Shown: positions 1 through 8,721 of the stretch, piece after piece
How the letters are laid out: every line of letters starts with the position of its first letter
How positions within the stretch are numbered: position 1 is the stretch's first letter
NCBI GenBank assembly: GCA_029856105.1
Contig: JAHQWH010000011.1
Coordinates: 1 to 62,807 of the forward strand
Source: Promethearchaeia archaeon
Lineage (GTDB): Archaea > Asgardarchaeota > Lokiarchaeia > Sigyniarchaeales > SOKP01
Reading direction: 5' to 3'
Length of the DNA: 62,807 nucleotides
Notes under the pieces: model-generated
The model's database searches: none
Told to the model about the DNA's origin: nothing
The model's input: the letters and a program-made list of their open reading frames with translations, nothing else
Translations under genes and position numbers: made by a program

Positions 1-103
1 TTTGTCTAATACCATTTTAATTCACTAATTAAAATTAAGAAATACTAAGTATTAATAATTTTTGCTTAGTTTTTTGTTAAAACTCAATGAAGTAAAGATT
101 TAG

Positions 104-127
104 ATCGTGAAAGCTGAGTTTCACGAT
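104..127. repeat. perfect inverted repeat (hairpin)
   Basis: A 9-bp perfect inverted repeat (ATCGTGAAA and TTTCACGAT) encloses a 6-nt loop. It lies about 75 bases beyond the stop codon of the minus-strand MFS gene, so it would sit in the 3' untranslated region. It is not followed by a clear T-run in that direction, so its role as a terminator or mRNA-stabilising hairpin is uncertain. Confidence 0.5.
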
Positions 128-201
128 AATATATGTATATACTAATATTACTTTGATATTACCGTGATATTATAAAGAATTGAAAAAGAAAAATGGAACA
201 A

Positions 202-1356
202 TTATGAATTAATAACTTGTTCTTTTGATTTTATTACTTGCTCTTTTTCTTCTTGAACTGAATTAACAAATGCCCATCGCCATATGAGAAATATGAGTGT
301 GAATATAACTGCTGAAGAGATTGGTAGCATTTGTGTTGGTAGAAATTGTAAGATTAATCCACCAAGAATTGGGGTTATAATCTGACCAATACTGGTTAAA
401 GAGCTACTTACACCTAGTAAACTACCAGTTTCCTCTTTTTTGACGGCTTTGGTTAGCTTGCTAGTTAGAATGGGGCGAGCTACACCTGTGCCAAATGCTA
501 AAAAGCTAAGGGGAAGATACACGATCCAGTAGCTAGTGGAAAAAATAAGAAACGTCATTGTGAAAATCATAGCAAAAATACCTAATCTCAGAGTTGTGTT
601 TTCACTTAACTTCTTCAATAATGGATTGATCAGAGCAGTCTGAAAAATAACCCTAAGAGTTCCAATCCAAGCCATATAAAAACTAACTTCTTGGACAGAA
701 ACATTGACTTGTTTTTCAGCCAATAGAGAAAATGTTGAAATAAATAGAAAAAACCCGAAATTATAGATGAAAAAAACCACTAAAATACCACGTATTTTAG
801 CCGTTTTAAAGAATCGTTTAGTTTCCTTAATAGGAATTATATCTCCAAGATTAAAATCTAATTTATTCTCTTTTTTACTTAGTGACTCGGGTAAAAAAAT
901 TATTACCAATATTACGGAGAGAAGGCTAACTCCAGCAGCAAAAAAAAAGGGAACTGAATAGTTAATTGATGCTAACAATCCTCCGATCATTGGTCCAAAT
1001 ATTAGCCCGGCACCAAAAACCGCGCTTGAATAACCAAAAGTTTTTGTTCGATATCTTGGATTAGTCACATCGCTAATATACGCATGACTAACGGTCATAT
1101 TACTTCCTAGAACTCCGTCTACAAGACGTGCTAAAACTAATATCCAGACATTATTAGCTATTCCAAGAAGAAAAAATCCTATAAGAGTGCTCGTTTGACT
1201 AAAGATTAGCAATGGTTTTCTACCGAATATATCACTAAGTTTTCCAGTGATTGGGCTAGCGAAAAGCTGGCATATGCTAAAAATACTTAAAATTATGCCA
1301 ATTTGAAACGCATTCAAACCTAAAGATAACCCTAAAAATGGGATTATGGGCATCAC
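202..1356 (-). CDS. MFS transporter, drug-efflux type, start codon problematic
   Basis: This is a major facilitator superfamily permease, probably a drug/proton antiporter of the TetA/Bcr type in the cytoplasmic membrane. The loop 2-3 signature is seen as GKLSDIFGRKP near residue 38, and about 11 hydrophobic segments follow. The first ATG given here falls at the end of transmembrane helix 1. The same frame continues upstream for 36 codons and encodes a typical basic N-terminus and the rest of helix 1 (RLLIIFLILFTEVLGF), but it contains no ATG, GTG or TTG until an ATG at 1462-1464, which is followed at once by an in-frame TGA at 1459-1461. The gene is therefore either broken at codon 2, started at a non-standard codon, or affected by a sequencing error. 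Family assignment is firm; the intact state is not. Confidence 0.75.
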   Translation of the reverse strand: MMPIIPFLGLSLGLNAFQIGIILSIFSICQLFASPITGKLSDIFGRKPLLIFSQTSTLIGFFLLGIANNVWILVLARLVDGVLGSNMTVSHAYISDVTNPRYRTKTFGYSSAVFGAGLIFGPMIGGLLASINYSVPFFFAAGVSLLSVILVIIFLPESLSKKENKLDFNLGDIIPIKETKRFFKTAKIRGILVVFFIYNFGFFLFISTFSLLAEKQVNVSVQEVSFYMAWIGTLRVIFQTALINPLLKKLSENTTLRLGIFAMIFTMTFLIFSTSYWIVYLPLSFLAFGTGVARPILTSKLTKAVKKEETGSLLGVSSSLTSIGQIITPILGGLILQFLPTQMLPISSAVIFTLIFLIWRWAFVNSVQEEKEQVIKSKEQVINS

Positions 1357-1464
1357 ACTGCTAAACCCTAAAACTTCTGTAAATAAAATCAGAAAAATGA
1401 TTAAAAGGCGTTTATCGAACTTTTTATCTTGATTTTTTGGTGTCGAATTAATTATACTTCACAT

Positions 1465-1929
1465 CTTTTTTAGTTGCGTTTAGAATTAGTTTTATTTGAG
1501 AAAATTGTGTTAATATTAAGTTTTATGTTTATATAATCATTTTTGGGACCTTTTTTTCAAAAAAAAAGTTAAATTTTCTCCTTCGATTTCACTGGAATTC
1601 ATAATGATGTAAAATTTGAAAATTTTAAAGCTATGACTAACAACTTTATTTATCGAAAATAACTCAAACTCAAAAAAAGAATTTTTTTTTAGATTTTATT
1701 CCTTCTCCAATTATCATTAATCGGAGGATACAAATTTAATGTACCAATAGTAGTGACGCGAATAGCGCACAACCAGGTGTTGTATGATAAGAGTTAAAAA
1801 GTGTTCTTCTAAATGATATGTTTATTAGAATAGAAGATTTTAAGCTAAGTTATTTAAACAGCAATAATATTCGTTTTAAGTATATAACACCTAATTTAAT
1901 TAAGGAACAGAATATCTTAAAAAATAATT
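1465..1929. other. intergenic region between MFS gene and thyX
   Basis: This gap of about 465 bases lies between divergent genes. It is AT-rich with A/T homopolymers. A Shine-Dalgarno-like CGGAGG at 1722-1727 precedes an ATG at 1739 that soon meets stops, and a slightly richer patch at 1755-1790 holds a short ACAAC/GTTGT inverted repeat. A TATA-like AAGTATATAAC lies just upstream of thyX near 1878. No gene is supported. Confidence 0.5.
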
Positions 1930-2556
1930 ATGAAAATTGAATTATTATTTATTACTCCAGAAGCAGAAAAACTAATAGAATCTGCTGGGCGTACGTCATA
2001 TCTATCATTTGATAAGCAAGGGAATGACTCCGAAAAAAGATTCGTTCGAATGCTTATAAAGAGAGGCCATACTTCCGTCTTAGAACATGCTTATGCTACT
2101 TTTAGAATTTCAGAAATATCAAGAGCGTTGACGCATCAATTAGTAAGACATAGATTTTGTTCAATTACGCAACAATCACAGAGATATATAGACGAAAAAA
2201 GTTTTCACTATATTGAACCTAGTTCGATTAAAAGAAATAGTGAAGCTCACGCGTTATTTATTAATCTGATGGAAAAGATTAGGGATGCTTATATAGAACT
2301 AAAAGATTTGGGTATTAAAAAAGAAGACGCTCGATTTGTTTTACCAAATGCTACTGAAAGCCAATTAGTATTAACAGCAAACTTACGGGAATGGAGACAT
2401 ATAATTGAACTTCGAGGGGATTTAGCGGCTCAATGGGAAATAAGGAGAATGGCAATTGAAATTTTAAATATATTAAAACAAAAAGTGCCAACTGTTTTTG
2501 AAGATTTTAAGATTATTAAAGAGAAAAACATTATACAACGAATAAATTTAGAGTAA
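1930..2556 (+). CDS. thyX: FAD-dependent thymidylate synthase ThyX
   Basis: ThyX makes dTMP from dUMP in the cytoplasm, using methylene-tetrahydrofolate (or an archaeal pterin equivalent) as carbon donor and reduced FAD as hydride donor. The family signature RHRxxSxxxxSxRY is seen as RHRFCSITQQSQRY at residues 73-86, and the preceding helix EISRALTHQLV is also typical. The length of 208 residues is normal. The gene stands alone between an MFS gene and a secreted protease. ThyX is common in archaea lacking ThyA; no thyA is seen here. Confidence 0.95.
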   Translation: MKIELLFITPEAEKLIESAGRTSYLSFDKQGNDSEKRFVRMLIKRGHTSVLEHAYATFRISEISRALTHQLVRHRFCSITQQSQRYIDEKSFHYIEPSSIKRNSEAHALFINLMEKIRDAYIELKDLGIKKEDARFVLPNATESQLVLTANLREWRHIIELRGDLAAQWEIRRMAIEILNILKQKVPTVFEDFKIIKEKNIIQRINLE

Positions 2557-2651
2557 AAAAAAAAGAATTAACTATTCTCCTTCTATTATCATCCTTTTAA
2601 AGGATTGAAATGGTTTTAAAGAAGATCCAACTAAGATAGATTTGAAAAGAA

Positions 2652-2659
2652 TTTATAAG
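2652..2659 (+). promoter_or_regulatory. TATA box for the C25 protease gene
   Basis: TTTATAAG lies about 70 bases before the ATG of the C25 protease and matches the archaeal TATA consensus. The BRE is not clear. The start would then have a leader of about 45 bases. Confidence 0.45.
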
Positions 2660-2725
2660 CGAAAAACATCTTATGATTTAATATTAGAAATAACAATGAA
2701 CTATAGCATAAAAAATGGATAAAAG

Positions 2726-5182
2726 ATGGTAATACTAAATAGTTCTCAATTGAAAAAATGCAAGTCTTTAGTGTCGTTAGGCTTAATTTTTTATGTTTTA
2801 ATAGTTACAGTATTTCCTTTACTTAGTGCGTTTGGAAATCACAATTATTTTTTACAGCCTTACGAAGAAGAACTAATAAGTATTAAAGATCTCTTCGAAA
2901 AGCCAAATAAAGCCGATCCTGAAATTAATGGAACGGATTATCTTATTCTAACTCCAGATCAATTTTACGAAAATATAATACCTTTAGCTCAAAGCAAAGA
3001 AAATAAGGGGCTCCTTACAAAAGTAGTGAATTTAACAGATATTGCTACTAGTCCGAGCGCAAAAAACATAAGCGAATACATCCAAAATGCGTACGACACT
3101 TGGAATCCCGCTCCGACCTATGTATTATTGGTAGGCGATGTTGAGTTTTTACCTGCTCACTACATGAATGGCGGTCCCGCAACGGATTTATATTACGCAA
3201 CTGTAGTAGGGGATGATTACTATCCCGATATTTATGTAGGGCGATTCCCTGTAAAAACAGCAAACGAATTGGATATTGTTGTTAATAAAACTTTAGATTA
3301 CAAAAATAATTTCAATCAAAGCGAAGTTTGGCGCCAAAATATTTTATTGGCAGCTTACGAACAATCTGGACGGTATTTTATAGATACTTCCGAGTCAATT
3401 CGGCAATTACTTGAAAATGAGAGCTACGCGTGTAATACTGTCTATACGGGAGGTTCATATACAGGTACTACGCAAGAAGTTATAGATTTAATTAACGAAG
3501 GTACTTTTATAGCTAATCATAGGAATCACGGTGGAATTAATGGCTGGGGCCATCCATCATTGACAATGAGCGATATACCGGCTCTTAATAATAGCGATAT
3601 GCTACCCGCTATGTTTTCTGTCAATTGCTTAAGCGGATATTACGACGAACCTACTGTAGACTGTTTTGGAGAGGCAATTTTTAAAGCACAAGATAAAGGA
3701 GTCGTTGGCTATTTAGGCGCAAGCAGAGTAAGTTATAGCGGCCCTAACGATGAATTGAATAAAGGGTTTTTCTCAGCAATCTGGCCAGATTATTATCCGG
3801 GTTATAGAAATCCAGTTCAACATTCTACAAAATTGGGGGCAATTCTAAATTATGGAAAGCATTTTATGTTCGATAAATATGGTCTAACTAGAGCAGATGG
3901 TTATCATTATAGCTGGGGGAAAACTTATTTAACACCTGAACAAACTCAATATCAATTCGAGATTTTTAACCTTTTTGGTGATCCAGAGCTATCTATAATT
4001 GAATTTCCTCACGATTTAAAAGTAGATTTAGAAATACCTAACCAGAGATTAATAGATACAGCCTATTATATTAACGCGTCAGTAATAAATAACGGCGCTA
4101 ATTTGGAATCTGATGTTGATCTAGTAATATGCCTTAACGATATTCCAGTTGCTTCAAGAAATGTTTTAGATCTTTCTATTGGCGACAAAGTAACTGTTAA
4201 TTATAGTTGGACACCAACAGAATATGGAATTTATAACATTACTGCTTATGCATCACCAGTTATGGACGAATTTAGCTGGAGCAACAACATTTTTACAGAA
4301 TTAATTACAATTAATCACCCAACAACACCTTTTAAAGACGATTTCGAAAACGGGCTTTTAAATTGGTATTGTAACACAAATCTATGGCATGTCACCGATG
4401 ACAATAGTGCATGGTCCGATCCCTATCATTCTTCTTCACACGCTATATGGTTTGGTAATGAATCGACAGGGGATTGTTATACGGGAACTCAACAAATGGG
4501 TAATTTGATATCTGATACAATAGATTTAACTGGGGCTGAAAAAGCATATCTAGAGTTTGATCATTGGAGAGAGACTAAGTTTTCAAACGATTTTTCCTAT
4601 GTTTACATTTCTACTGATGGAAGTAATTGGGACCTCGTTTATTCAAATAATTCTAATATTTCACCTTGGGAACACGTAAACTTAAACATTTCTTCTTACG
4701 TTGGAAACGAGAGTATTCGGATAAGATTTTGTTTTGACGTATATAATACATCTGTTAACGATTATAGAGGGTGGCTTGTAGATGATATCAGCATTAAGAT
4801 TGAAGAAACTGTTCCTCCAACTTGGGTCGAAGTTCCTCAAGATCAGACTATAACATATAGTTATTCTTTCCATTATGAATTGAAAGCTAACGATTTTTTT
4901 GGTATTGAACACTGGTGGCTTAATAATACAGATCAATTCAATATAGATGAAAATGGCGTAATTACTAAACCTCTGTATCTACCAGTAGGAGTTTATTGGT
5001 TAGAAATACGAGCTTACGATCCGTTCGATAACTTTTGTTCTTGTACTATCAAAATAACTATTCTTCAAATCTCGCCTTTAGATTTCACGGGGTTTTTAAT
5101 TCTAATAGGGGGTCCACTTGTTGTTATTGGCATAGCAGTAGGTATAGAAAAACGGAAAAGAAATAAATATATTTACAGATAA
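2726..5182 (+). CDS. secreted, membrane-anchored C25 (gingipain-type) cysteine peptidase
   Basis: This 818-residue protein is predicted to be exported and to cut peptides outside the cell. A signal or anchor helix occupies residues 15-36. The caspase-fold C25 domain covers about residues 60-430: the catalytic histidine is in NHRNHGG (His268) and the cysteine in SVNCLSG (Cys301), the usual order and spacing for gingipain-like enzymes. The domain ends with the typical FNLFGDPELS motif. A CARDB-like beta-sandwich follows (about 435-530), then a MAM/immune-inhibitor-A-like domain (about 540-695), a cadherin-like stretch and a C-terminal transmembrane helix with a basic tail (about 785-818). The enzyme should therefore sit on the outer face of the membrane. 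Proteases of this kind are frequent in Asgard and Thermoprofundales-type genomes thought to degrade detrital protein. Confidence 0.88.
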   Translation: MVILNSSQLKKCKSLVSLGLIFYVLIVTVFPLLSAFGNHNYFLQPYEEELISIKDLFEKPNKADPEINGTDYLILTPDQFYENIIPLAQSKENKGLLTKVVNLTDIATSPSAKNISEYIQNAYDTWNPAPTYVLLVGDVEFLPAHYMNGGPATDLYYATVVGDDYYPDIYVGRFPVKTANELDIVVNKTLDYKNNFNQSEVWRQNILLAAYEQSGRYFIDTSESIRQLLENESYACNTVYTGGSYTGTTQEVIDLINEGTFIANHRNHGGINGWGHPSLTMSDIPALNNSDMLPAMFSVNCLSGYYDEPTVDCFGEAIFKAQDKGVVGYLGASRVSYSGPNDELNKGFFSAIWPDYYPGYRNPVQHSTKLGAILNYGKHFMFDKYGLTRADGYHYSWGKTYLTPEQTQYQFEIFNLFGDPELSIIEFPHDLKVDLEIPNQRLIDTAYYINASVINNGANLESDVDLVICLNDIPVASRNVLDLSIGDKVTVNYSWTPTEYGIYNITAYASPVMDEFSWSNNIFTELITINHPTTPFKDDFENGLLNWYCNTNLWHVTDDNSAWSDPYHSSSHAIWFGNESTGDCYTGTQQMGNLISDTIDLTGAEKAYLEFDHWRETKFSNDFSYVYISTDGSNWDLVYSNNSNISPWEHVNLNISSYVGNESIRIRFCFDVYNTSVNDYRGWLVDDISIKIEETVPPTWVEVPQDQTITYSYSFHYELKANDFFGIEHWWLNNTDQFNIDENGVITKPLYLPVGVYWLEIRAYDPFDNFCSCTIKITILQISPLDFTGFLILIGGPLVVIGIAVGIEKRKRNKYIYR

Positions 5183-5236
5183 ATCAGAATTTTGATTTTT
5201 ATATAAAATTATAAAAAGGAATAAATTTATTTTAGT

Positions 5237-5410
5237 AATAAGAACGATAATGGTCGTGAAAAAAAAACTCGCGCTCCTATTCACGTTACTCTTTCAGATG
5301 TAGAACGGGCATATAAAAAAGTAGAGGAGTTCTAACGCTTAATTGAGCGAGGAAAAACCACAGAATAAATTTTCAAAGATATACTCAAGTTGATTCAAGT
5401 TGATAAGTGA
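5237..5410 (+). pseudogene. decayed small ORF, possible partner of the nucleotidyltransferase remnant
   Basis: One reading frame encodes a plausible small soluble helical protein (including TLSDVERAYKKVEEF and FKDILKLI) but is cut by TAA at 5333-5335 and 5366-5368 before a TGA at 5408-5410. No good start codon is seen. The terminal TGA overlaps a TTG at 5400 that would start the next decayed gene, an arrangement typical of a translationally coupled pair such as an antitoxin-toxin operon. The family is not recognised; the relict status is inferred from the preserved frame and the coupling. Confidence 0.45.
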
Positions 5411-5990
5411 TCTTCTTCAAAAAATTTTAAAAACAGCTATCGATTGTAATGTTCCTATCGTTCTTATTGGGAGATTAGCTCTTCCAGCTTATAATGTAGC
5501 AAGAACAACGCTAGATCTTGATATTTGTATATATATTACATCTCAAGAAGAGTTAAACTAATTTATTGAAGCCTTGAACCAAAACGAGATTTCAACTGTT
5601 CAAAAACCAAAAATAAATCGTAATTTATTTACAGTATTCGGAAAGTTCGGGGAAGCAGAGATATGGTTAAAACCTTGTGATGCTTTTCATTGGGATGAAC
5701 AAATGGTCGGAAAAATACAAAAACTTTTTGATAATGTTTATGTGCTAGCCGTTGAAGATTATATCTTGACTAAACTTGGGAGATCTGATCGTAGTTAGAT
5801 CGATATAAGTGATATTTTAAAAATTATAATTGCAAACAAGGATAAATTAGATTGGAAATATCTTCGTTTTCGATTAAAAAGGACGGATCTAGAAAGCGAT
5901 TTTAAAGAGATTCTAAAATGATTTAGATTAGATTTTAATAATAATTTGCGAAATATCTCAAAAGAGATTCTAGATAAATTTAAAAACTAA
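5400..5990 (+). pseudogene. nucleotidyltransferase-like protein (DUF6036/AbiEii-like), disrupted by three stops
   Basis: A single frame from TTG 5400 to TAA 5988 reads as a minimal nucleotidyltransferase-fold protein: VPIVLIGRLALPAYNVA followed by TTLDLDICIY (the GG/GS plus D-x-D region, with the first glycines already altered), then EIWLKP, VEDYILTKLGRSDRS and IDISDIL. The frame is interrupted by TAA at 5559-5561, TAG at 5796-5798 and TGA at 5919-5921 but has no frameshift. The canonical G-G/S motif being GRLAL rather than GGxAL suggests catalytic decay too. The family resembles AbiEii-type toxins and archaeal DUF6036 proteins. Intact relatives usually follow a small upstream gene, as here. 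Confidence 0.7.
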
Positions 5991-6147
5991 GTTTAGAATT
6001 TTAAATACATTAGGTCTAGTCTCCATTCTTTACTTTATTTTTTCGTTTTCAATAATACTATTCTTCATCAAATTTTTGTTTTCTTCTTCTTTTAAAAAAT
6101 TTTTAAATTTAGAATCTTTATGTATGTTAACTAAGGTTGATAAGATA

Positions 6148-6591
6148 ATGGTTCAAAAAAATTCGGAAAAATTACCAAATAATCCCGTAGAAGCTCAAGG
6201 TATATTGATGAAAGAATTTTATAAAAAATTCGGAAAGGAAGCATTACCTATTATAGAAAGCGTTTGTGGAAGACAGGGTCATGCTTTAGGGTTAAAAGTA
6301 ATGAAAAAATTACCAGATAATAAATTAACAACTGTCGCACATGCTTTTTCAAAGAGCTTTAATCCTAATTTTGTTAAGATAATTTCTGTCTCAGATGACA
6401 AATTTCACATTCAAGGTACCAGGTGCCCTTTTGGTCTTGAAAATACATCTAGGGCGTTATGCGAAACAGTTATGGCAATCGACCACGAGTATTTTCGCGA
6501 AGCGGTTAGCGGTAAGATCGAACTCAAGATTCTTAAAACTGTTGCGGCAGGAGATTCACATTGTGATACAATTTATACCCTAAAAGAATAG
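6148..6591 (+). CDS. L-2-amino-thiazoline-4-carboxylic acid hydrolase-like / V4R-like small protein
   Basis: A cytoplasmic protein of about 147 residues, counted from the ATG at 6148, which is preceded by AAGGTTGAT. Upstream in-frame starts at 6124 (ATG) and 6076 (TTG) are possible but add a poorly conserved basic leader. The C-terminal half has the pattern TRCPFG ... CETVMAID ... GDSHCDTIYTL, with three spaced cysteines. This resembles the ATC-hydrolase-like family (Pfam 14196) and BchJ/V4R-type small-molecule-binding proteins, in which the cysteines may bind metal or heme. Neighbours give no metabolic clue. Function is not established; the family match is tentative. Confidence 0.55.
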   Translation: MVQKNSEKLPNNPVEAQGILMKEFYKKFGKEALPIIESVCGRQGHALGLKVMKKLPDNKLTTVAHAFSKSFNPNFVKIISVSDDKFHIQGTRCPFGLENTSRALCETVMAIDHEYFREAVSGKIELKILKTVAAGDSHCDTIYTLKE

Positions 6592-6635
6592 TTCTATTAA
6601 AAAGTAGTAATAGCAATAAAAAAAAAGAATAATGC

Positions 6636-6815
6636 TTATTGAGTTTCTCCATACTTCTCTTTCCAGATTGGATAGTTGATTTGTAAGACCCTTCTCTGGA
6701 CTTTTCCTACCATCGATTTTGGAATTATCTCAACTAGTTCCAACTGCTTAGGACATTTAAAATGTCTCAGAATTTTACAAAATTTTCTTGTAAAAAGTTG
6801 GTCCTTATGAATTTA
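6636..6815 (-). pseudogene. 3'-end fragment of an acyl-CoA synthetase gene (paralogue of the gene at 9139)
   Basis: On the minus strand this stretch encodes about 60 residues of an acyl-CoA synthetase C-terminus, including RHFKCPKQLELVEIIPKSM, GKVQRRVLQIN and the terminus IWKEKYGETQ followed by TAA at 6636-6638. The full gene at 9139-10899 ends almost identically (HYKCPKQIEIIEEIPKSM and IWKEKYGETQ). Everything upstream of about residue 525 is missing. The two copies differ at many synonymous and several replacement positions, so the duplication is not recent. A further short piece of the same sequence occurs at about 8919-8951. Confidence 0.85.
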
Positions 6816-6871
6816 AATAGCATCGATAGAAAAAGATAAATAGTATAATTTTAAAAAAAAGTAAAATCTAA

Positions 6872-6879
6872 TTTATAAA
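6872..6879 (+). promoter_or_regulatory. TATA box before the repeat surface protein
   Basis: TTTATAAA lies only 16-23 bases before the first ATG (6895). An archaeal start site 22-27 bases downstream would fall at or just inside the proposed start, so either the mRNA is leaderless and begins at a slightly later ATG (6904), or another box is used. Confidence 0.4.
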
Positions 6880-6894
6880 CATAAATAAGGCAAG

Positions 6895-8721
6895 ATGATG
6901 AGATTGATGATAAATAAAGGAGTAAAGACTGTTAGAGCCTTTATATTAGTATCTTTGGCTTTGCTACAGATTTCAATTATTATGTTCCCGCTTCAGGTAC
7001 AAATGAATACGCCCCTCAGCGAGGAGTTTTCGGTACCAGTTACCTCAGACCCGAACGACTTTATTTCCGTCTGGAATACAACTAAGATAAGCGATGGTTC
7101 TAGCGGTAGCAGTCAAGTGCAGTTACCATTAAATTCTGATGGACAATATAATTTCACGGTGTATTGGGACGACGGGTCCAATGATACGATCACGAACTGG
7201 GATCAAGCCGAAAATACACACACCTATGCTTCCGAGGGAGTGTACACCATTACGATCACGGGAGAGATCGTGGGCTGGCAATTTAATTCTGGTAGAGATC
7301 GATTGAAGCTACTTGAAATCCGACAATGGGGGTGTTTACAATTAGGCAATTTAGCAAATTATTTCTCTGGGTGCGAGAATTTAGAACTTATAGCCACCGA
7401 TTATTTGAATTTAACGGGAACGACCAGCTTACATCGCGCTTTTTTTGGTTGCACGAACCTTGGTAGTAATGGAGATATGAACGGCTGGGATACATCGAGC
7501 GTGACAAGCATGGTTGAAATGTTCAGTGGGGCCTCTTCGTTCAACCAGCCCATCGGCAACTGGGATGTCTCGAGCGTGACAAGCATGGTTGAAATGTTCA
7601 GTGGGGCCTCTTCGTTCAACCAGCCCATCGGCAACTGGGATGTCTCGAGCTTGACAAGCATAGCTGAAATGTTCAGTTGGGCCTCTTCGTTCAACCAGCC
7701 CATCGACAACTGGGACGTCTCGGGCGTCTCAAATATGAGATACATGTTCTTTGGGGCCTCTTCGTTCAACCAGCCCATCGGCAACTGGGACGTCTCGGAC
7801 GTCTCAGATATGAGATACATGTTCCGTGAGGCATCTTCGTTCAACCAGCCTATCGGCAACTGGGACGTCTCGGGCGTCTCAAATATGAGATACATGTTCT
7901 TTGGGGCCTCTTCGTTCAACCAGCCCATCGGTGACTGGAATATCTCGAGCTTGACAACCATAACTGAAATGTTCTATTATGCCTCTTCGTTCAACCAGCC
8001 CATCAGCAACTGGGACATCTCGAGGTTCTCAGATATGAGATGTATGTTCTATGGGGCCTCTTCGTTCAACCAGCCCATCGGTAACTGGAACGTCTCGAGC
8101 GTGACAATCATGGAGGATATGTTCCATGGGGCCTCTTCGTTCAACCAGCCCATCGGCAACTGGAACGTCTCGAGCGTGACAATCATGGATGGTATGTTCC
8201 TTGATGCCTCTTCGTTCAACCAACCCATCGGCAACTGGAACGTCTCGAGCGTGACAATCATGGATAGTATGTTTCAAGGGGCCTCTTCGTTCAACCGACC
8301 CATCGGCAACTGGGATGTCTCGAGCGTGACACGCATGAGCTTCATGTTCGATAGTGCATCTTCGTTTAATCAAGACATCGGTGGATGGAACGTTTCGAAC
8401 GTAATAGATATGAGTGGCATGTTCCAATATGTCAGGTTATCGACACACAATTACGATAGCTTGTTAATTGGCTGGTCGCAATTAACACTGCAAACTGGTG
8501 TAATGTTTCACGGAGGTTGGTCACGGTATAGTTCGGGCACCGCTGCAGATGCAAGGGCTTATATCATAAGTACTTTTGGTTGGATAATTAGTGATAGTGG
8601 CTTAGATCTCTTAGATGTATTTATCTTTGGTTATGATATACCAAACATGATCGGAATTGGTATTCTTAGTGTCCTAATTGTAATATTCATAGTTAAAAAA
8701 CGGTCGAGAAAACAACGCTGA
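6895..8721 (+). CDS. surface protein with 25-residue BspA/DUF285-type repeats
   Basis: A 608-residue exported protein. Residues 12-36 form a signal or anchor helix. Residues about 75-125 look like a PKD/Ig-type module (FTVYWDDGSNDT ... ENTHTYASEGVYTITITG). Then come 12 near-identical 25-residue repeats (consensus MxxMFxGASSFNQPIGNWDVSS) plus a degenerate thirteenth, of the class known as BspA-like leucine-rich repeats, DUF285 or the listerial/mycoplasmal lipoprotein repeat. The C-terminus has a single transmembrane helix (IGIGILSVLIVIFIV) and a basic tail, so the repeats face outward. Such repeats often serve adhesion. The repeats are richer in G+C than the neighbouring genes, which suggests transfer and recent internal expansion. 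The protein sits between two copies of an acyl-CoA synthetase 3' end. Confidence 0.85.
   Translation: MMRLMINKGVKTVRAFILVSLALLQISIIMFPLQVQMNTPLSEEFSVPVTSDPNDFISVWNTTKISDGSSGSSQVQLPLNSDGQYNFTVYWDDGSNDTITNWDQAENTHTYASEGVYTITITGEIVGWQFNSGRDRLKLLEIRQWGCLQLGNLANYFSGCENLELIATDYLNLTGTTSLHRAFFGCTNLGSNGDMNGWDTSSVTSMVEMFSGASSFNQPIGNWDVSSVTSMVEMFSGASSFNQPIGNWDVSSLTSIAEMFSWASSFNQPIDNWDVSGVSNMRYMFFGASSFNQPIGNWDVSDVSDMRYMFREASSFNQPIGNWDVSGVSNMRYMFFGASSFNQPIGDWNISSLTTITEMFYYASSFNQPISNWDISRFSDMRCMFYGASSFNQPIGNWNVSSVTIMEDMFHGASSFNQPIGNWNVSSVTIMDGMFLDASSFNQPIGNWNVSSVTIMDSMFQGASSFNRPIGNWDVSSVTRMSFMFDSASSFNQDIGGWNVSNVIDMSGMFQYVRLSTHNYDSLLIGWSQLTLQTGVMFHGGWSRYSSGTAADARAYIISTFGWIISDSGLDLLDVFIFGYDIPNMIGIGILSVLIVIFIVKKRSRKQR
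7510..8409 (+). repeat. 12 tandem 75-bp repeats inside the surface-protein gene
   Basis: Successive units begin at ATG-type codons every 75 bases from 7510 to 8335; the core GCCTCTTCGTTCAACCAGCC is nearly invariant. Units 1 and 2 are almost identical at the DNA level, and units 4 and 6 share a start (ATGAGATACATGTTC). This pattern indicates recent tandem duplication or gene conversion and predicts copy-number variation between strains. Confidence 0.9.

Noticed and set aside
1354..1464. Selenocysteine at codon 2 of the MFS transporter
   Set aside because: No cysteine is conserved there in the family, and the hairpin downstream (104-127) lacks the G-A core of a SECIS.
1739..1830. Possible small gene or RNA after CGGAGG upstream of thyX
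   Set aside because: The frame meets stops after three codons, and no recognised RNA structure other than a 5-bp hairpin is present.
7401..8427. Long minus-strand open frames opposite the repeat surface protein
   Set aside because: They are mirror products of the 75-bp repeats; a repeat without stops in one antisense frame gives long frames automatically. The plus frame has the signal helix, domains and membrane anchor.
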